Of a stretch of 64,000 nt of DNA, positions 25,331-33,896 are shown piece by piece (positions within the stretch are counted from its first letter, which is position 1; every line of letters begins with the position of its first letter). Origin of the DNA: JAAEPI01 sp964352625 (GTDB lineage: Bacteria; Bacteroidota; Bacteroidia; Cytophagales; Cyclobacteriaceae). Where the stretch lies: assembly GCA_964352625.1 (NCBI GenBank), contig CAYGSD010000001.1, positions 248,001-312,000 of the forward strand, read 5' to 3'. The notes beneath the pieces are model-generated. The model saw only the letters and a list, made by a program, of their open reading frames with translations, had not been told where the DNA came from and ran no database searches. The position numbers were made by a program, and so were the translations under genes.

Positions 25331-25376
25331 ATAGATACTCACTATCTATGCCAGTAAAGCTATTGTCAAATGACAA
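25331..25376. promoter_or_regulatory. two dyad-symmetric candidate operators
   Basis: ATAGATA-CTCAC-TATCTAT (25331-25349) is a perfect 7-bp dyad. TTGTCA-AA-TGACAA (25363-25376) is a perfect 6-bp dyad. Both are in the divergent gap between the XRE gene and the arsenosugar pair, nearer the XRE start. Size and symmetry fit binding by an HTH dimer, but binding is inferred. The rest of 25377-25556 shows no other structure. Confidence 0.45.
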
Positions 25377-25556
25377 GCTAAGCAAACGATACTATCACTT
25401 TTTTAGCCAGCCATTCCTTTTTTTACAGACAACTTTTTATAAGATTGTGGAAGAGCGAAAATAATGCATTGTCGCAGCGCATCCAGTTTGTCACTTAGGT
25501 GCGTAATTAGTTTAAACCCATGAATCAAAAACATACTTTTACTTCAAAACAAAAAT

Positions 25557-25892
25557 ATGAAGCCTACTTACTACAATAGAGAAGACCTTAAAGAGTTCGG
25601 TAATATCACAAAATTTCAAAAAGTTCTTGGAGACAAATTCTTTGATTACTACAACTCAGTATTTGAAGAAGGTGCCTTGACAAAACGAGAAAAATCTCTC
25701 ATCGCACTAGCTGTGGCCCATGCGATTCAATGTCCATATTGCATCGATGCTTACACTTCGGATTGTCTAAAGAAAGGATCGGACGAAGAGCAAATGATGG
25801 AGGCGGTGCATGTGGCTGGAGCCATCCGTGGAGGTGCATCGCTGGTTCATGGCGTACAAATGATGGATCAAGTGAATGAAAAATTAATGTGA
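25557..25892 (+). CDS. arsenosugar biosynthesis-associated peroxidase-like protein (CMD family)
   Basis: 111 residues of the carboxymuconolactone decarboxylase/AhpD-like fold. The redox CxxC with a downstream His/Cys is in HAIQCPYCIDAYTSDC (Cys59, Cys62). Located directly before arsS, with the two reading frames sharing one base (TGATG), it matches the small peroxidase-like protein that regularly accompanies ArsS. Exact reaction unknown; it may protect or reduce the arsenic intermediate. Confidence 0.85.
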   Translation: MKPTYYNREDLKEFGNITKFQKVLGDKFFDYYNSVFEEGALTKREKSLIALAVAHAIQCPYCIDAYTSDCLKKGSDEEQMMEAVHVAGAIRGGASLVHGVQMMDQVNEKLM

Positions 25893-26935
25893 TGAGTCTG
25901 GCAAGTTTAAAAAGACAAAAACACCAACTATCGTCACCTGAAGGCCAAATTGAGGTTCTTGACGATATAGAGAGTATCGGTATTCAGTCATTTGCCAAAC
26001 GAATGAATGAGGTGAGTTTATTTCCACTGAAACCAGTCGATGTGGAAATCCTTCAGATCAACGTGGGTAAGATGTGTAACCAAGTATGTAAACACTGTCA
26101 TGTGGATGCCGGGCCAGATAGAAAGGAAATCATGACGCGCGAGACCATGCAGCAATGCCTAGATGCACTCAAAGGATCCGGCATCAAAACAGTGGATCTG
26201 ACCGGTGGTGCGCCAGAAATGAATCCAGATTTTAGATGGTTTGTGGAAGGTATTTCTGCACTTGGCATGAAAACTATCGTTCGCTGCAACCTTACTATCA
26301 TCCTTGCAAACCCAAAGTATCATGACCTTCCTGATTTCTTTAAAAAGCACAAAGTGAATGTGGTTTCATCTTTGCCCTACTTCACTGCAAGGAGAACTGA
26401 TGCCCAGCGTGGGGATGGAGTTTTTGAGAAGTCAATCAAAGCCTTGCAAATGCTCAACGCTGTAGGGTACGGCAAGGGTGATCCCGACCTTCAACTTGAT
26501 CTTGTGTACAATCCCTCTGGTGCGTTTCTTCCTGGAGATCAAGGTGATTTACAAAAAGAATTTAAGAGCAAATTAGCTGACGGTTATCAAATAACGTTTG
26601 ACAATCTTTTTTCAATTACTAATCTTCCGGTGAGCAGATTTTTGGAGTATCTAGTGAATTCTGGCAACTATGAAGAATATATGATTGAGCTGGTAAATGC
26701 ATTCAATCCAGTAGCGGCAGCAGGTGTGATGTGCCGCAATACCATTAGCGTAAGCTGGGATGGATTCATTTATGATTGCGACTTCAACCAGATGTTGGAT
26801 ATGAAAATTGAATCAGTCAATCATATAGCTGACTTTGACTCTGAGAAATTGATAAATCGTGAAATACTTCTCAACCAGCACTGCTATGGCTGCACGGCAG
26901 GTGCAGGATCCAGCTGTGGTGGCACCCTTGCCTAA
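25892..26935 (+). CDS. arsS: arsenosugar biosynthesis radical SAM protein ArsS
   Basis: 347 residues from ATG 25892 (a GTG at 25889 is also possible). Radical-SAM cluster motif C62-x3-C66-x2-C69 in KMCNQVCKHCHVDAGP, then DLTGGAPEMNP. A C-terminal Cys-rich end, CYGCTAGAGSSCGGT, is diagnostic of ArsS. The enzyme is thought to attach the deoxyadenosyl moiety of SAM to dimethylated arsenic on the way to arsenosugars. No arsM methyltransferase is visible here. The stop overlaps the convergent downstream gene by 4 nt. Confidence 0.93.
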   Translation: MSLASLKRQKHQLSSPEGQIEVLDDIESIGIQSFAKRMNEVSLFPLKPVDVEILQINVGKMCNQVCKHCHVDAGPDRKEIMTRETMQQCLDALKGSGIKTVDLTGGAPEMNPDFRWFVEGISALGMKTIVRCNLTIILANPKYHDLPDFFKKHKVNVVSSLPYFTARRTDAQRGDGVFEKSIKALQMLNAVGYGKGDPDLQLDLVYNPSGAFLPGDQGDLQKEFKSKLADGYQITFDNLFSITNLPVSRFLEYLVNSGNYEEYMIELVNAFNPVAAAGVMCRNTISVSWDGFIYDCDFNQMLDMKIESVNHIADFDSEKLINREILLNQHCYGCTAGAGSSCGGTLA

Positions 26936-27558
26936 GGATCAATCAACTTTGCTATGTACTCTGGAAGGTGGACTTTTCCCCGTATCAATTCATCGGGGAT
27001 AGGTGCACCGTACCGAACATTCAGAGGCAAAACACCAATCCACTTGTCCGTCATTCTCTTCAGTCCAGAGTCACCATGACGCTCCTTTACGGCAGCTTCT
27101 GACAAATCCAATTTGGCTATTCTTGTGATATTGATTTGATCCTCAGTGGGCAGGCCTACATCAGCAATTCTGCCGGGAATGTAGCGATCGGTAAACTCAC
27201 AAAACACCTTCATTTTTTCTGAAACATCGGTAACCTCTACGGCTTTTGAAAAGCCAATGACCGACTGATAATTGAACGAATGATCAAAGGCCGTGTCCGA
27301 CAGCACCAGCCCATTCATCAACGTGACTGAGAAGCTCACTTTTTGGTCCAGTATGGAATCGATGAAATGACTTTTGCTGGAGGCATGGATGAATAGTTCA
27401 TCATTGATTCGACAGTAGCCTGTGGGTATCTGATGAGGAAGTCCTTCCCTATTAAATGCAATGGTACAAAAAAGCCCCGCATCCAGGACCGCATGTATGC
27501 TATGCTGGTCTCTGGATGCGCGGCTCGGATACCTTGATGGCGTTAAATGATCTGCCAA
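26932..27558 (-). CDS. pyridoxamine 5'-phosphate oxidase-like / NimA-like flavin-binding protein
   Basis: 208 residues if the TTG at 27558 is the start; it lies one base after the stop of the preceding gene. The upstream alternative (27603) would extend through low-complexity sequence of the other gene. TPSRYPSRASRDQHSIHAVL, then LFCTIAFNREGLPHQIPTGY and LFIHASSKSHFIDSIL match FMN-binding split-barrel proteins of the NimA/PNPOx group. Substrate unknown. Start choice is the main uncertainty. Confidence 0.75.
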   Translation of the reverse strand: MADHLTPSRYPSRASRDQHSIHAVLDAGLFCTIAFNREGLPHQIPTGYCRINDELFIHASSKSHFIDSILDQKVSFSVTLMNGLVLSDTAFDHSFNYQSVIGFSKAVEVTDVSEKMKVFCEFTDRYIPGRIADVGLPTEDQINITRIAKLDLSEAAVKERHGDSGLKRMTDKWIGVLPLNVRYGAPIPDELIRGKVHLPEYIAKLIDP

Positions 27559-27559
27559 A

Positions 27560-27859
27560 TTAGATGATAATAATGAGTAGAATGATGATGATGATTGCAC
27601 CAATGGAAATGCTCACTTTGTCGTCCAAACCTTCTGTAGATTCCAATGACTTAAGCTCGTTTTTTATCATCCGCAATTCTCCCTTCAACTCCTTTCTTTC
27701 ATCGATTGTCAACTCACCTCGATCCATAGTTCGAATTTCTTGAACCCTCTCTATCAGTTCAATTGCCCTAGCTGTTTCTTTGGACTCACCTGTATCAGCC
27801 GCATTGACTCCAATGCTAACTGCCATAAAAAGGACGATTGCTAAAATTTTGGTCTTCAT
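27560..27859 (-). CDS. small exported protein with poly-isoleucine membrane tail
   Basis: 99 residues from ATG 27859. Signal peptide (ILAIVLFMAVSIGVNAA), a charged helical middle (about 25-75) and a very hydrophobic end, SISIGAIIIIILLIIII. The tail is encoded by ATC/ATT repeats readable as an ATG/ATT microsatellite on the plus strand (27565-27598). It probably spans or inserts in the membrane by its C-terminus. Similar small proteins occur in Bacteroidota, function unknown. It precedes the NimA-like gene with one base between. Confidence 0.65.
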   Translation of the reverse strand: MKTKILAIVLFMAVSIGVNAADTGESKETARAIELIERVQEIRTMDRGELTIDERKELKGELRMIKNELKSLESTEGLDDKVSISIGAIIIIILLIIII

Positions 27860-27940
27860 GTTTTTCAATTTTAAAAATGGTTCAACTAAAATAAATGTCT
27901 CGAAAGACTATTCCAGATTTTGACCGTTTTATTTTGGAAT

Positions 27941-27968
27941 AAAAAAAGCCCGATCGGTTGATCGGGCT
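27941..27968 (-). terminator. rho-independent terminator after the SGNH lipoprotein gene
   Basis: Read on the minus strand: AGCCCGATC, loop AACC, GATCGGGCT, then seven Ts (27947-27941). A 9-bp perfect stem ending the receptor/lipoprotein operon. Confidence 0.92.
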
Positions 27969-27993
27969 CCAATTTCAATTAATTAAATAGTGC

Positions 27994-29700
27994 TTAAAGC
28001 TGATACGGCGGAAAGCTCAAAGCCTGCACCGTAACTTCCGGAATATTAGCACCTGCGTAATTAGCGTTGATAGCATTAATTATTGCATTGGCAATGATGC
28101 CGTGACCTCTCTGACAAGGATGAATTCCATCCGTAGAGAAAATCCCATTAGGCAAGAAATCAGGAGTATAGGTAACACCTTGAGTTGTGATTCCTTTTAC
28201 CCCATCTGACAAACCAGCCGCATCTAAGAAAATCGCCCCAATGTCTACTAAAATAACATTACCATTAGGTTGAGAATTCATGGCATCTACACTAGAACTA
28301 AGAGCTGTATTATAATCACTTATGGCCAGATTTATCTCCGCTGCTTCTTCAACTGTGATGTAATACTGATCACCAGCAAGCGGCTCCAACTCTCCTTCTA
28401 GCAAATCAAACCCTAGAGGTATAGCAACACCAAGGGGCGTGTTTGCTTCAGTATCATCTCCATCAGCTTCCGTTCCTAAAACAGCACCCGTTGACAAAGG
28501 AACATATTCCCCTGCAACCATAGGGCGAGATTGACGATACGGCTCCAGTTGCGTCCTCTGAGCAATGCTCATCTGTTCAGCCCCTACAAGGGCATCCCAA
28601 TAGGGACCCAAATCATCTAAGTCAGAATCAACAACAAGAATTGGGTTTTTACCTTCTGCATAGGTTACCTTTCTAGCATCTCTAGCATCAGCACCTGCAC
28701 CAGACCAGCCAGCAAGAACAGCGCCATCAATTGCTCCATTTACTGATGCAAAACTCGTGTTCAAAGTTTCTGCAGTCGCTGCATCAAGTGTAATAGCGTT
28801 CCACTGAACCGCTTGGAAAAACGGGAAAACCAAAATTGGTGGTACAGTTAATACCACTCCTTCTATTCCATAAGGAGAGGTCCCTCCTGCTGTTGTCAAA
28901 GCTTGGATAGCAGATCCCGAAACAGCCCCAAAAGTACCTGCATCGGTCATTGGTCCTATCGCAGTAGTTCCACCACCAGCAGCCCAAAGAGCAATATCAT
29001 TTATTCCAGCTTCATAGATGTAAAACGTGCCGCCAGCACTCAACGCGTCAGTCAATGGAGTAGACCCACTTGATCCATCAGCGCTTGGATTAGATGCAAA
29101 ACGTCTATAAAACGGATTATAGGCAGGGTTGTTAGCCGCTGGAACAGCGCCACCATAGGTATCAGTAACAGGTCCGCCTGTGGCCGCCACTACCAACTGA
29201 GGTGATTGAGCCAATGGTACAGAGAAATTATTCAATGTAGATGTGGTTCCACCCCATGGCGTCAAAATACTGGCTATTTCACCTGTAGTAGTAACGGGCG
29301 CCTGAGCGGACAAACTCAAGACGTATTTACCAGAAGTTCCGTCGTTGGCTAACATGTTGTAGCCATTTACAGAGTTAATATCTGGCTGTCCAAAATCGGT
29401 TGTACCTCCGATTCCCTGAGCCTGAAGCTGCGCACCGATCAATGCTGCAAAGCTATTGGCCTGTCCAGCACTATAAAGAGCACCGTCTTGAAATCCCGCA
29501 CCAAGTGAAGTACCAAGTACTACCAAGTTGGACAAATCCAATTCGGTACCAGCACTACCTGTGAGTGGTCCTGGATCAACTGGCTCTTCTATCTGATTCT
29601 GATCAATCCAATCTTTCAGTATTTCGTCTTCGTTGCAGGAGGTAAACAGAAAAGCGGTTGCTACCAATCCTGCGAGTATATTTTTAGTCTTAATCTTCAT
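27994..29700 (-). CDS. SGNH/GDSL-hydrolase-like outer-membrane lipoprotein
   Basis: 568 residues with lipobox LFTSC (Cys22). Block I reads LVVLGTSLGAGFQDG (Ser65), with Thr in place of the Asp of GDS; block V is STDGIHPCQRGHG near residue 535, supplying the Asp/His pair (DxxH). Between them lie long Gly/Thr/Ala-rich insertions. Located 7 nt after the TonB receptor gene and sharing its terminator, it most likely sits on the outer membrane next to the receptor and hydrolyses an ester or lipid that the receptor imports. Substrate unknown. Confidence 0.82.
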   Translation of the reverse strand: MKIKTKNILAGLVATAFLFTSCNEDEILKDWIDQNQIEEPVDPGPLTGSAGTELDLSNLVVLGTSLGAGFQDGALYSAGQANSFAALIGAQLQAQGIGGTTDFGQPDINSVNGYNMLANDGTSGKYVLSLSAQAPVTTTGEIASILTPWGGTTSTLNNFSVPLAQSPQLVVAATGGPVTDTYGGAVPAANNPAYNPFYRRFASNPSADGSSGSTPLTDALSAGGTFYIYEAGINDIALWAAGGGTTAIGPMTDAGTFGAVSGSAIQALTTAGGTSPYGIEGVVLTVPPILVFPFFQAVQWNAITLDAATAETLNTSFASVNGAIDGAVLAGWSGAGADARDARKVTYAEGKNPILVVDSDLDDLGPYWDALVGAEQMSIAQRTQLEPYRQSRPMVAGEYVPLSTGAVLGTEADGDDTEANTPLGVAIPLGFDLLEGELEPLAGDQYYITVEEAAEINLAISDYNTALSSSVDAMNSQPNGNVILVDIGAIFLDAAGLSDGVKGITTQGVTYTPDFLPNGIFSTDGIHPCQRGHGIIANAIINAINANYAGANIPEVTVQALSFPPYQL

Positions 29701-29707
29701 GTCCTTA

Positions 29708-32548
29708 TTAGTTAAGAAGGTTATTCAAATTCAACTGGATATAGTAAATCGCTCCCAATCGAGGATTGGCAAACGAGGTAGTATATCTCTTATTCGTGAT
29801 GTTCGATCCACCAAGCTTAAGCTTTGCCTTCATGGAAGGAATATCGTAAGACACCTGAGCATCTACTGTACCATATGCAGGTATCACGCCTGACCCAATC
29901 GCTGATTGCCATAGGTAGGCCTCTTGCCATCTGTAGGTCACATTGAATCCAAGCCTGTCTGTTACTTTTCTATTTCCAAACTTCAGGTTATATCTCCACT
30001 CTGGGGTGTTGAAAGCAACATTATATTCTTGAGCAACAAGATCATTAAGCGACTGCAGTTTGTTTTGAGAAGCATTTGCCCCTACTGTATAACCAGCGCC
30101 TATTGAGTACTCAGCACCAATCCCAAATCCCGATGATTTCACATTGTCACCAATATTTACATCATAGGCAAAGTTTTGCAATGAAACGCCGTTTCCTGGA
30201 TCACCACCATCTGCAAATGTTTGAAGCTGTGCATTGTCATGTCTCTCGCCAGAGTTAGTCTCATAACCAGCAGGTACCCCCTGAATATCGTCCGATTGTA
30301 CTGCTTGAACTATGGTAATTTCTGCTAATAAATCAGTATAAGTGCTCTGATAATAGAATGCATCAATAAATAGGCTTCCATCCATCAAGAGACCTTTGTA
30401 ACCTACTTCCCATGTACCAACTTTCTCAGGCTTATAAGAATCGTAAACGTCACTTGCTACTTCTAGATCAGCTACATCTCCAGATGTCTGAGCAGCTAAA
30501 ACTGATGCTCCAGTGTATACCGTGTTACGATCAATATTGTAGTTCTCTCTAAGAATATCATTTCGACCAATCAGTCTTCTAGAAACCACGTCAAGATCAA
30601 TGAATTGATCCTGAGTAGTAGGTATTCTAAAGCCTGTTTGATAGGATCCTCTCAAGTTATGACCGTCTGCAAATTCCCAAACGGCCGCAATTCTCGGTGT
30701 AAACTGGCCTTCAAAGAATTCACTCTTGTCGTATCGTCCAGAAGCTGTCAATGAGACATTATCCAAAAGATCTTTTCTGATCTGAATATATCCGCCATAC
30801 TCATTGTAGGAAATCTCTTCGCCATTTTCATCAAGTGTGAAAAGTGTTCCCTCTGACTCCAAAGCGTAGGTTCTGAAATTTGCACCAATTACAATGTCGG
30901 CCCAATCAATTTGATTGCTGAAGTTGTAGCTACCCTCGTAGTGGTATAGGTCTGATTTATCTAAGAAACGAGCTCCTCCATCTGCAATCGAAAGTGCTCT
31001 AAGCGAATCAGCCAATTGGTTAAAAAGAGGAGAACCCGCAAAATAAGGGGCATGTCCGTTTCCGCCATTTAATTGAGCATTATCAGCAAAAGCTCTTCCT
31101 TGAGCATGCGCCGTTTCATTATCTGCTCCTGCTCCTCTTGCAGCTAAATAGGCTCCAATATAGTCAGGGGCATACAGTTGCTGATTGATTCTAGAAGCAA
31201 CTGTGTTAGCCGCATAAGTGTCTCCAGCATCTTCCTGAGTGGTATAAGCTCTCAAGAAGAAATTAGATCCCTTCAATTCCAACTTACCGGTCCAAATCGA
31301 AAATCCATCAAGTACAAATCGATCATTGGCAGTATATACAGAGCTACCAAAGCCAATATTGTATTGACCAGAAATTTCCAGTTTATCATTGATTCGATAA
31401 TGCAGGGCAGTGCCAAACTTTAAACTCTCAGTTGTGTTATCGACAAATTCATTCTCTTGAAAACCAGTTGGAGAGAAAACTCCCTCAAGACTGCCTGGCG
31501 TAAAGAACGAAGAAAATGTAGGCTGCACATCAGGAATGTTCAGGGCGAAATCTCCGTACACATTTACTCCATCGTAAAACCTATTGTTCGTTCTGTCTGA
31601 GTTCGGATTTCCTTCTACAGTACCTCCCAAAGCCACATAACTTTGATCTCTGTAATCTCTTGCATAAAAATCCTGAGCATTCAACCAAGAAGTGGTCACC
31701 TTAATGGCAAGCTTATTATTCCATGCCTTGGCATATCTGAATCCAATATCTTTATAAAGCGAAGCATCATCGTCATTCTTGCCAATATTATTCACACCCA
31801 TTTTGGTGTAAAAATCAAGGCCTTGGTAATCAAACGGGCTCTTGCTCTGCATCAGAAGAATTCCCTGAATGGCATTTGGTCCATAAAGAGCAGATGCAGC
31901 ACCAGGGATTAAATCCACGCTCTCCAAGTCAAGCTCATTGATACCTACCACGTTACCAACTGGGAAGTTGAGCCCAGGTGCTTGGTTGTCAATACCATCG
32001 ATAAGCTGCACGAATCTGGTGTTACCATTGGCTCCAAACCCTCTGGCGTTTACAGACTTGAAGGTCAAACTCTGTGTACTGAAGTCAACCCCGTTCATGT
32101 TTTTGATGGCACTGTAGAAATCCGTAGATGCTGTGTTTTGAATATCAAGGATATCCATTCGCTCCACACTTACTGGAGACTTGAGTGTTGATTCTTCAAC
32201 TCTGGAAGCTGAAACGACTATTTCCTGTCCTAAGGTCACCGATTCATCCATTTGAATCTCCAACCCGGAAGCATTGGAATCTGTGATTTCAAGTTCCTGC
32301 CTGCTGTAACCAATGCTGGTGATTACCAGCGTGATCGGAGGACTTGATGAAACGGTAAGATTGAAACTACCATCGGCTTCTGTAATCGTACCTAGTACGG
32401 TTCCTTTTACCAGGATGTTTACGCCGATAAGGGCCTCTCCAGATGCTCCATCAGTTACCTTACCAGAGATAGTCGTTTGCGCACTTGCGACCAATCCGTA
32501 AAAAAGGCACCCAACAAAGACCAAGAGCTTTGTAAAATTCTTTGTCAT
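29708..32548 (-). CDS. TonB-dependent outer-membrane receptor
   Basis: 946 residues. Signal peptide (FVGCLFYGLVASAQ), a carboxypeptidase-regulatory-like domain (TISGKVTDGASGEALIGVN, then VTSIGYSRQELEI; about 25-110), a plug domain (about 120-230; VNARGFGANGNTRFVQLIDG, SALYGPNAIQGILLMQSKSP) and a 22-strand-type barrel ending in LGAIYYIQLNLNNLLN with a terminal hydrophobic strand. The domain order is that of SusC-like/CarboxypepD-type receptors, though the partner is a hydrolase lipoprotein rather than SusD. Imports an unknown ligand using TonB/ExbBD. Confidence 0.93.
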   Translation of the reverse strand: MTKNFTKLLVFVGCLFYGLVASAQTTISGKVTDGASGEALIGVNILVKGTVLGTITEADGSFNLTVSSSPPITLVITSIGYSRQELEITDSNASGLEIQMDESVTLGQEIVVSASRVEESTLKSPVSVERMDILDIQNTASTDFYSAIKNMNGVDFSTQSLTFKSVNARGFGANGNTRFVQLIDGIDNQAPGLNFPVGNVVGINELDLESVDLIPGAASALYGPNAIQGILLMQSKSPFDYQGLDFYTKMGVNNIGKNDDDASLYKDIGFRYAKAWNNKLAIKVTTSWLNAQDFYARDYRDQSYVALGGTVEGNPNSDRTNNRFYDGVNVYGDFALNIPDVQPTFSSFFTPGSLEGVFSPTGFQENEFVDNTTESLKFGTALHYRINDKLEISGQYNIGFGSSVYTANDRFVLDGFSIWTGKLELKGSNFFLRAYTTQEDAGDTYAANTVASRINQQLYAPDYIGAYLAARGAGADNETAHAQGRAFADNAQLNGGNGHAPYFAGSPLFNQLADSLRALSIADGGARFLDKSDLYHYEGSYNFSNQIDWADIVIGANFRTYALESEGTLFTLDENGEEISYNEYGGYIQIRKDLLDNVSLTASGRYDKSEFFEGQFTPRIAAVWEFADGHNLRGSYQTGFRIPTTQDQFIDLDVVSRRLIGRNDILRENYNIDRNTVYTGASVLAAQTSGDVADLEVASDVYDSYKPEKVGTWEVGYKGLLMDGSLFIDAFYYQSTYTDLLAEITIVQAVQSDDIQGVPAGYETNSGERHDNAQLQTFADGGDPGNGVSLQNFAYDVNIGDNVKSSGFGIGAEYSIGAGYTVGANASQNKLQSLNDLVAQEYNVAFNTPEWRYNLKFGNRKVTDRLGFNVTYRWQEAYLWQSAIGSGVIPAYGTVDAQVSYDIPSMKAKLKLGGSNITNKRYTTSFANPRLGAIYYIQLNLNNLLN

Positions 32549-32639
32549 GAGGTTGAAGTTTGATTAACAATTGTTTTTTAAAACTTAGGAAAAGTACTCA
32601 ATATCAAGCACAATCCCACTTATGACCTCAATTTCAGGA

Positions 32640-32667
32640 AAAATGTTATGCATACATAACATTTTTG
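32640..32667 (-). terminator. probable terminator downstream of gldC
   Basis: AAAAATGTTATG (32640-32651) and CATAACATTTTT (32656-32667) form a 12-bp perfect stem with a 4-nt loop, T-rich on the exit side of either strand. It lies 28 nt past the gldC stop and could also serve as an operator of the TonB receptor gene. Confidence 0.6.
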
Positions 32668-32694
32668 TTAAATTTTTTCGAACGGCGGAGGAGT

Positions 32695-33024
32695 CTAGGC
32701 TTCCTGCTTTAGATGCTCTACAAACAATTCGCAGAGGTCATTGAGCTTGCTGCTCATGAATTCGTCACCTGTGGAAGTCAGCACACTCTGAGCCATTCCT
32801 CCGATGCAATCCACATAAAATCTTTTCATTTCGTCCACAGGCATATCCTTGGACCACAAATCAATTCGCATGGTATTCTTCGCCGACTGATCCCAAAGCG
32901 AGAGACTTATAGATTTGGTTTCTTGCAGGCCTGCTGGCTGTTTATCATCCGCATCCCAAAATATCTTTTCTGGAACTTGCTGATCGTCTAGCTCCACAAC
33001 GAGCTTTATTTCTGATTTCTTCAT
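32695..33024 (-). CDS. gldC: gliding motility protein GldC
   Basis: 109 residues. EIKLVVELDDQQVPEKIFWD, SLSLWDQSAKNTMRIDLWSK, MPVDEMKRFYVDCIGGMAQS and LNDLCELFVEHLKQ match the GldC family, whose members occur with type IX secretion/gliding components in Bacteroidota. No export signal. Last gene of a tight leftward cluster, sharing one base with the M48 gene (TAATG). Confidence 0.93.
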   Translation of the reverse strand: MKKSEIKLVVELDDQQVPEKIFWDADDKQPAGLQETKSISLSLWDQSAKNTMRIDLWSKDMPVDEMKRFYVDCIGGMAQSVLTSTGDEFMSSKLNDLCELFVEHLKQEA

Positions 33025-33896
33025 TAAGCAGGTGTTAGATCTGGTAAGTAATCCTCTTTAAAACATTCATATTCAGTATCACCACCGCATCCGGCAGATG
33101 GGCTGTCTAAAAACAGATCGGTACTGCAATCCAATTGAGCAGCTTTGGCTTCAATATCCGCTACTCTGTTTTCAGGGTTAGGGTGGGTGCTCAAAAATTC
33201 AGGAATACCCCCTGACTGACCTTGGTCTATGAGTTTCTGGAAGAAAGATGCAGCTCCGTCACACGCATATTGAGTTTGGGCCAAATATTCCACAGAAAAA
33301 GCGTCGGCTTCTGATTCAGCGGCTCTACTGAACTTCAAAGAACCTCCAACTGCAGCCACTTGAGCAACAATTGCCTCAAGCGCCGATGGATCGTCACCAA
33401 GAATAATATTCAGCAAAAGCGAAATACCATACTCTCGCTGAAGTTGTTTCGATCCATGTCGCTGGTCTGCATGGGCAATTTCGTGCCCCAGAACGCCAGC
33501 CAAATCATCGGCAGTATCCAGGTACTGAATGAGTCCATTGTACACATAGATATATCCACCGGGTGTTACGAATGCATTCAGTACGTCTTGGTCGATGATA
33601 TGAACCTCCCACGCGAATTCCTCTCGGTAGGAAATGTCCGCATTGTCTAAAATTTCGAGGACCATATCGTCAAGATAGGCATAGGCATCAGTGCAATTGG
33701 GACAAGCAGTGGTATTCGTTCTCGGAAGTATAGGGAAATTCGTTGGATCAGCTTCTATTTCCATGTCCATTTGAAATCCCAGATCAATGTCATTCTGGAT
33801 GGAGAACAAGAGAAAGTCTCCGTTCTTATCGCAACTTATGAAAAGTGAAAACCCTGCGAGCGTCACTCCTAATGTTAAAATTCTGATTCGATTCAT
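33024..33896 (-). CDS. M48-family metalloprotease lipoprotein
   Basis: 290 residues. Lipobox FISC (Cys22); zinc-protease motif HEIAH at 138-142, with the third ligand in AAESEADAFSVEYL. LNAFVTPGGYIYVYNGLIQYL precedes it as in BepA/LoiP-type proteases. THPNPENRVADIEA follows. It probably degrades misfolded outer-membrane proteins in the periplasm. An unusual extra Cys set (CPNC near 65-68 and several late Cys) may form disulfides. ATGA overlap with ribF. Confidence 0.92.
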   Translation of the reverse strand: MNRIRILTLGVTLAGFSLFISCDKNGDFLLFSIQNDIDLGFQMDMEIEADPTNFPILPRTNTTACPNCTDAYAYLDDMVLEILDNADISYREEFAWEVHIIDQDVLNAFVTPGGYIYVYNGLIQYLDTADDLAGVLGHEIAHADQRHGSKQLQREYGISLLLNIILGDDPSALEAIVAQVAAVGGSLKFSRAAESEADAFSVEYLAQTQYACDGAASFFQKLIDQGQSGGIPEFLSTHPNPENRVADIEAKAAQLDCSTDLFLDSPSAGCGGDTEYECFKEDYLPDLTPA

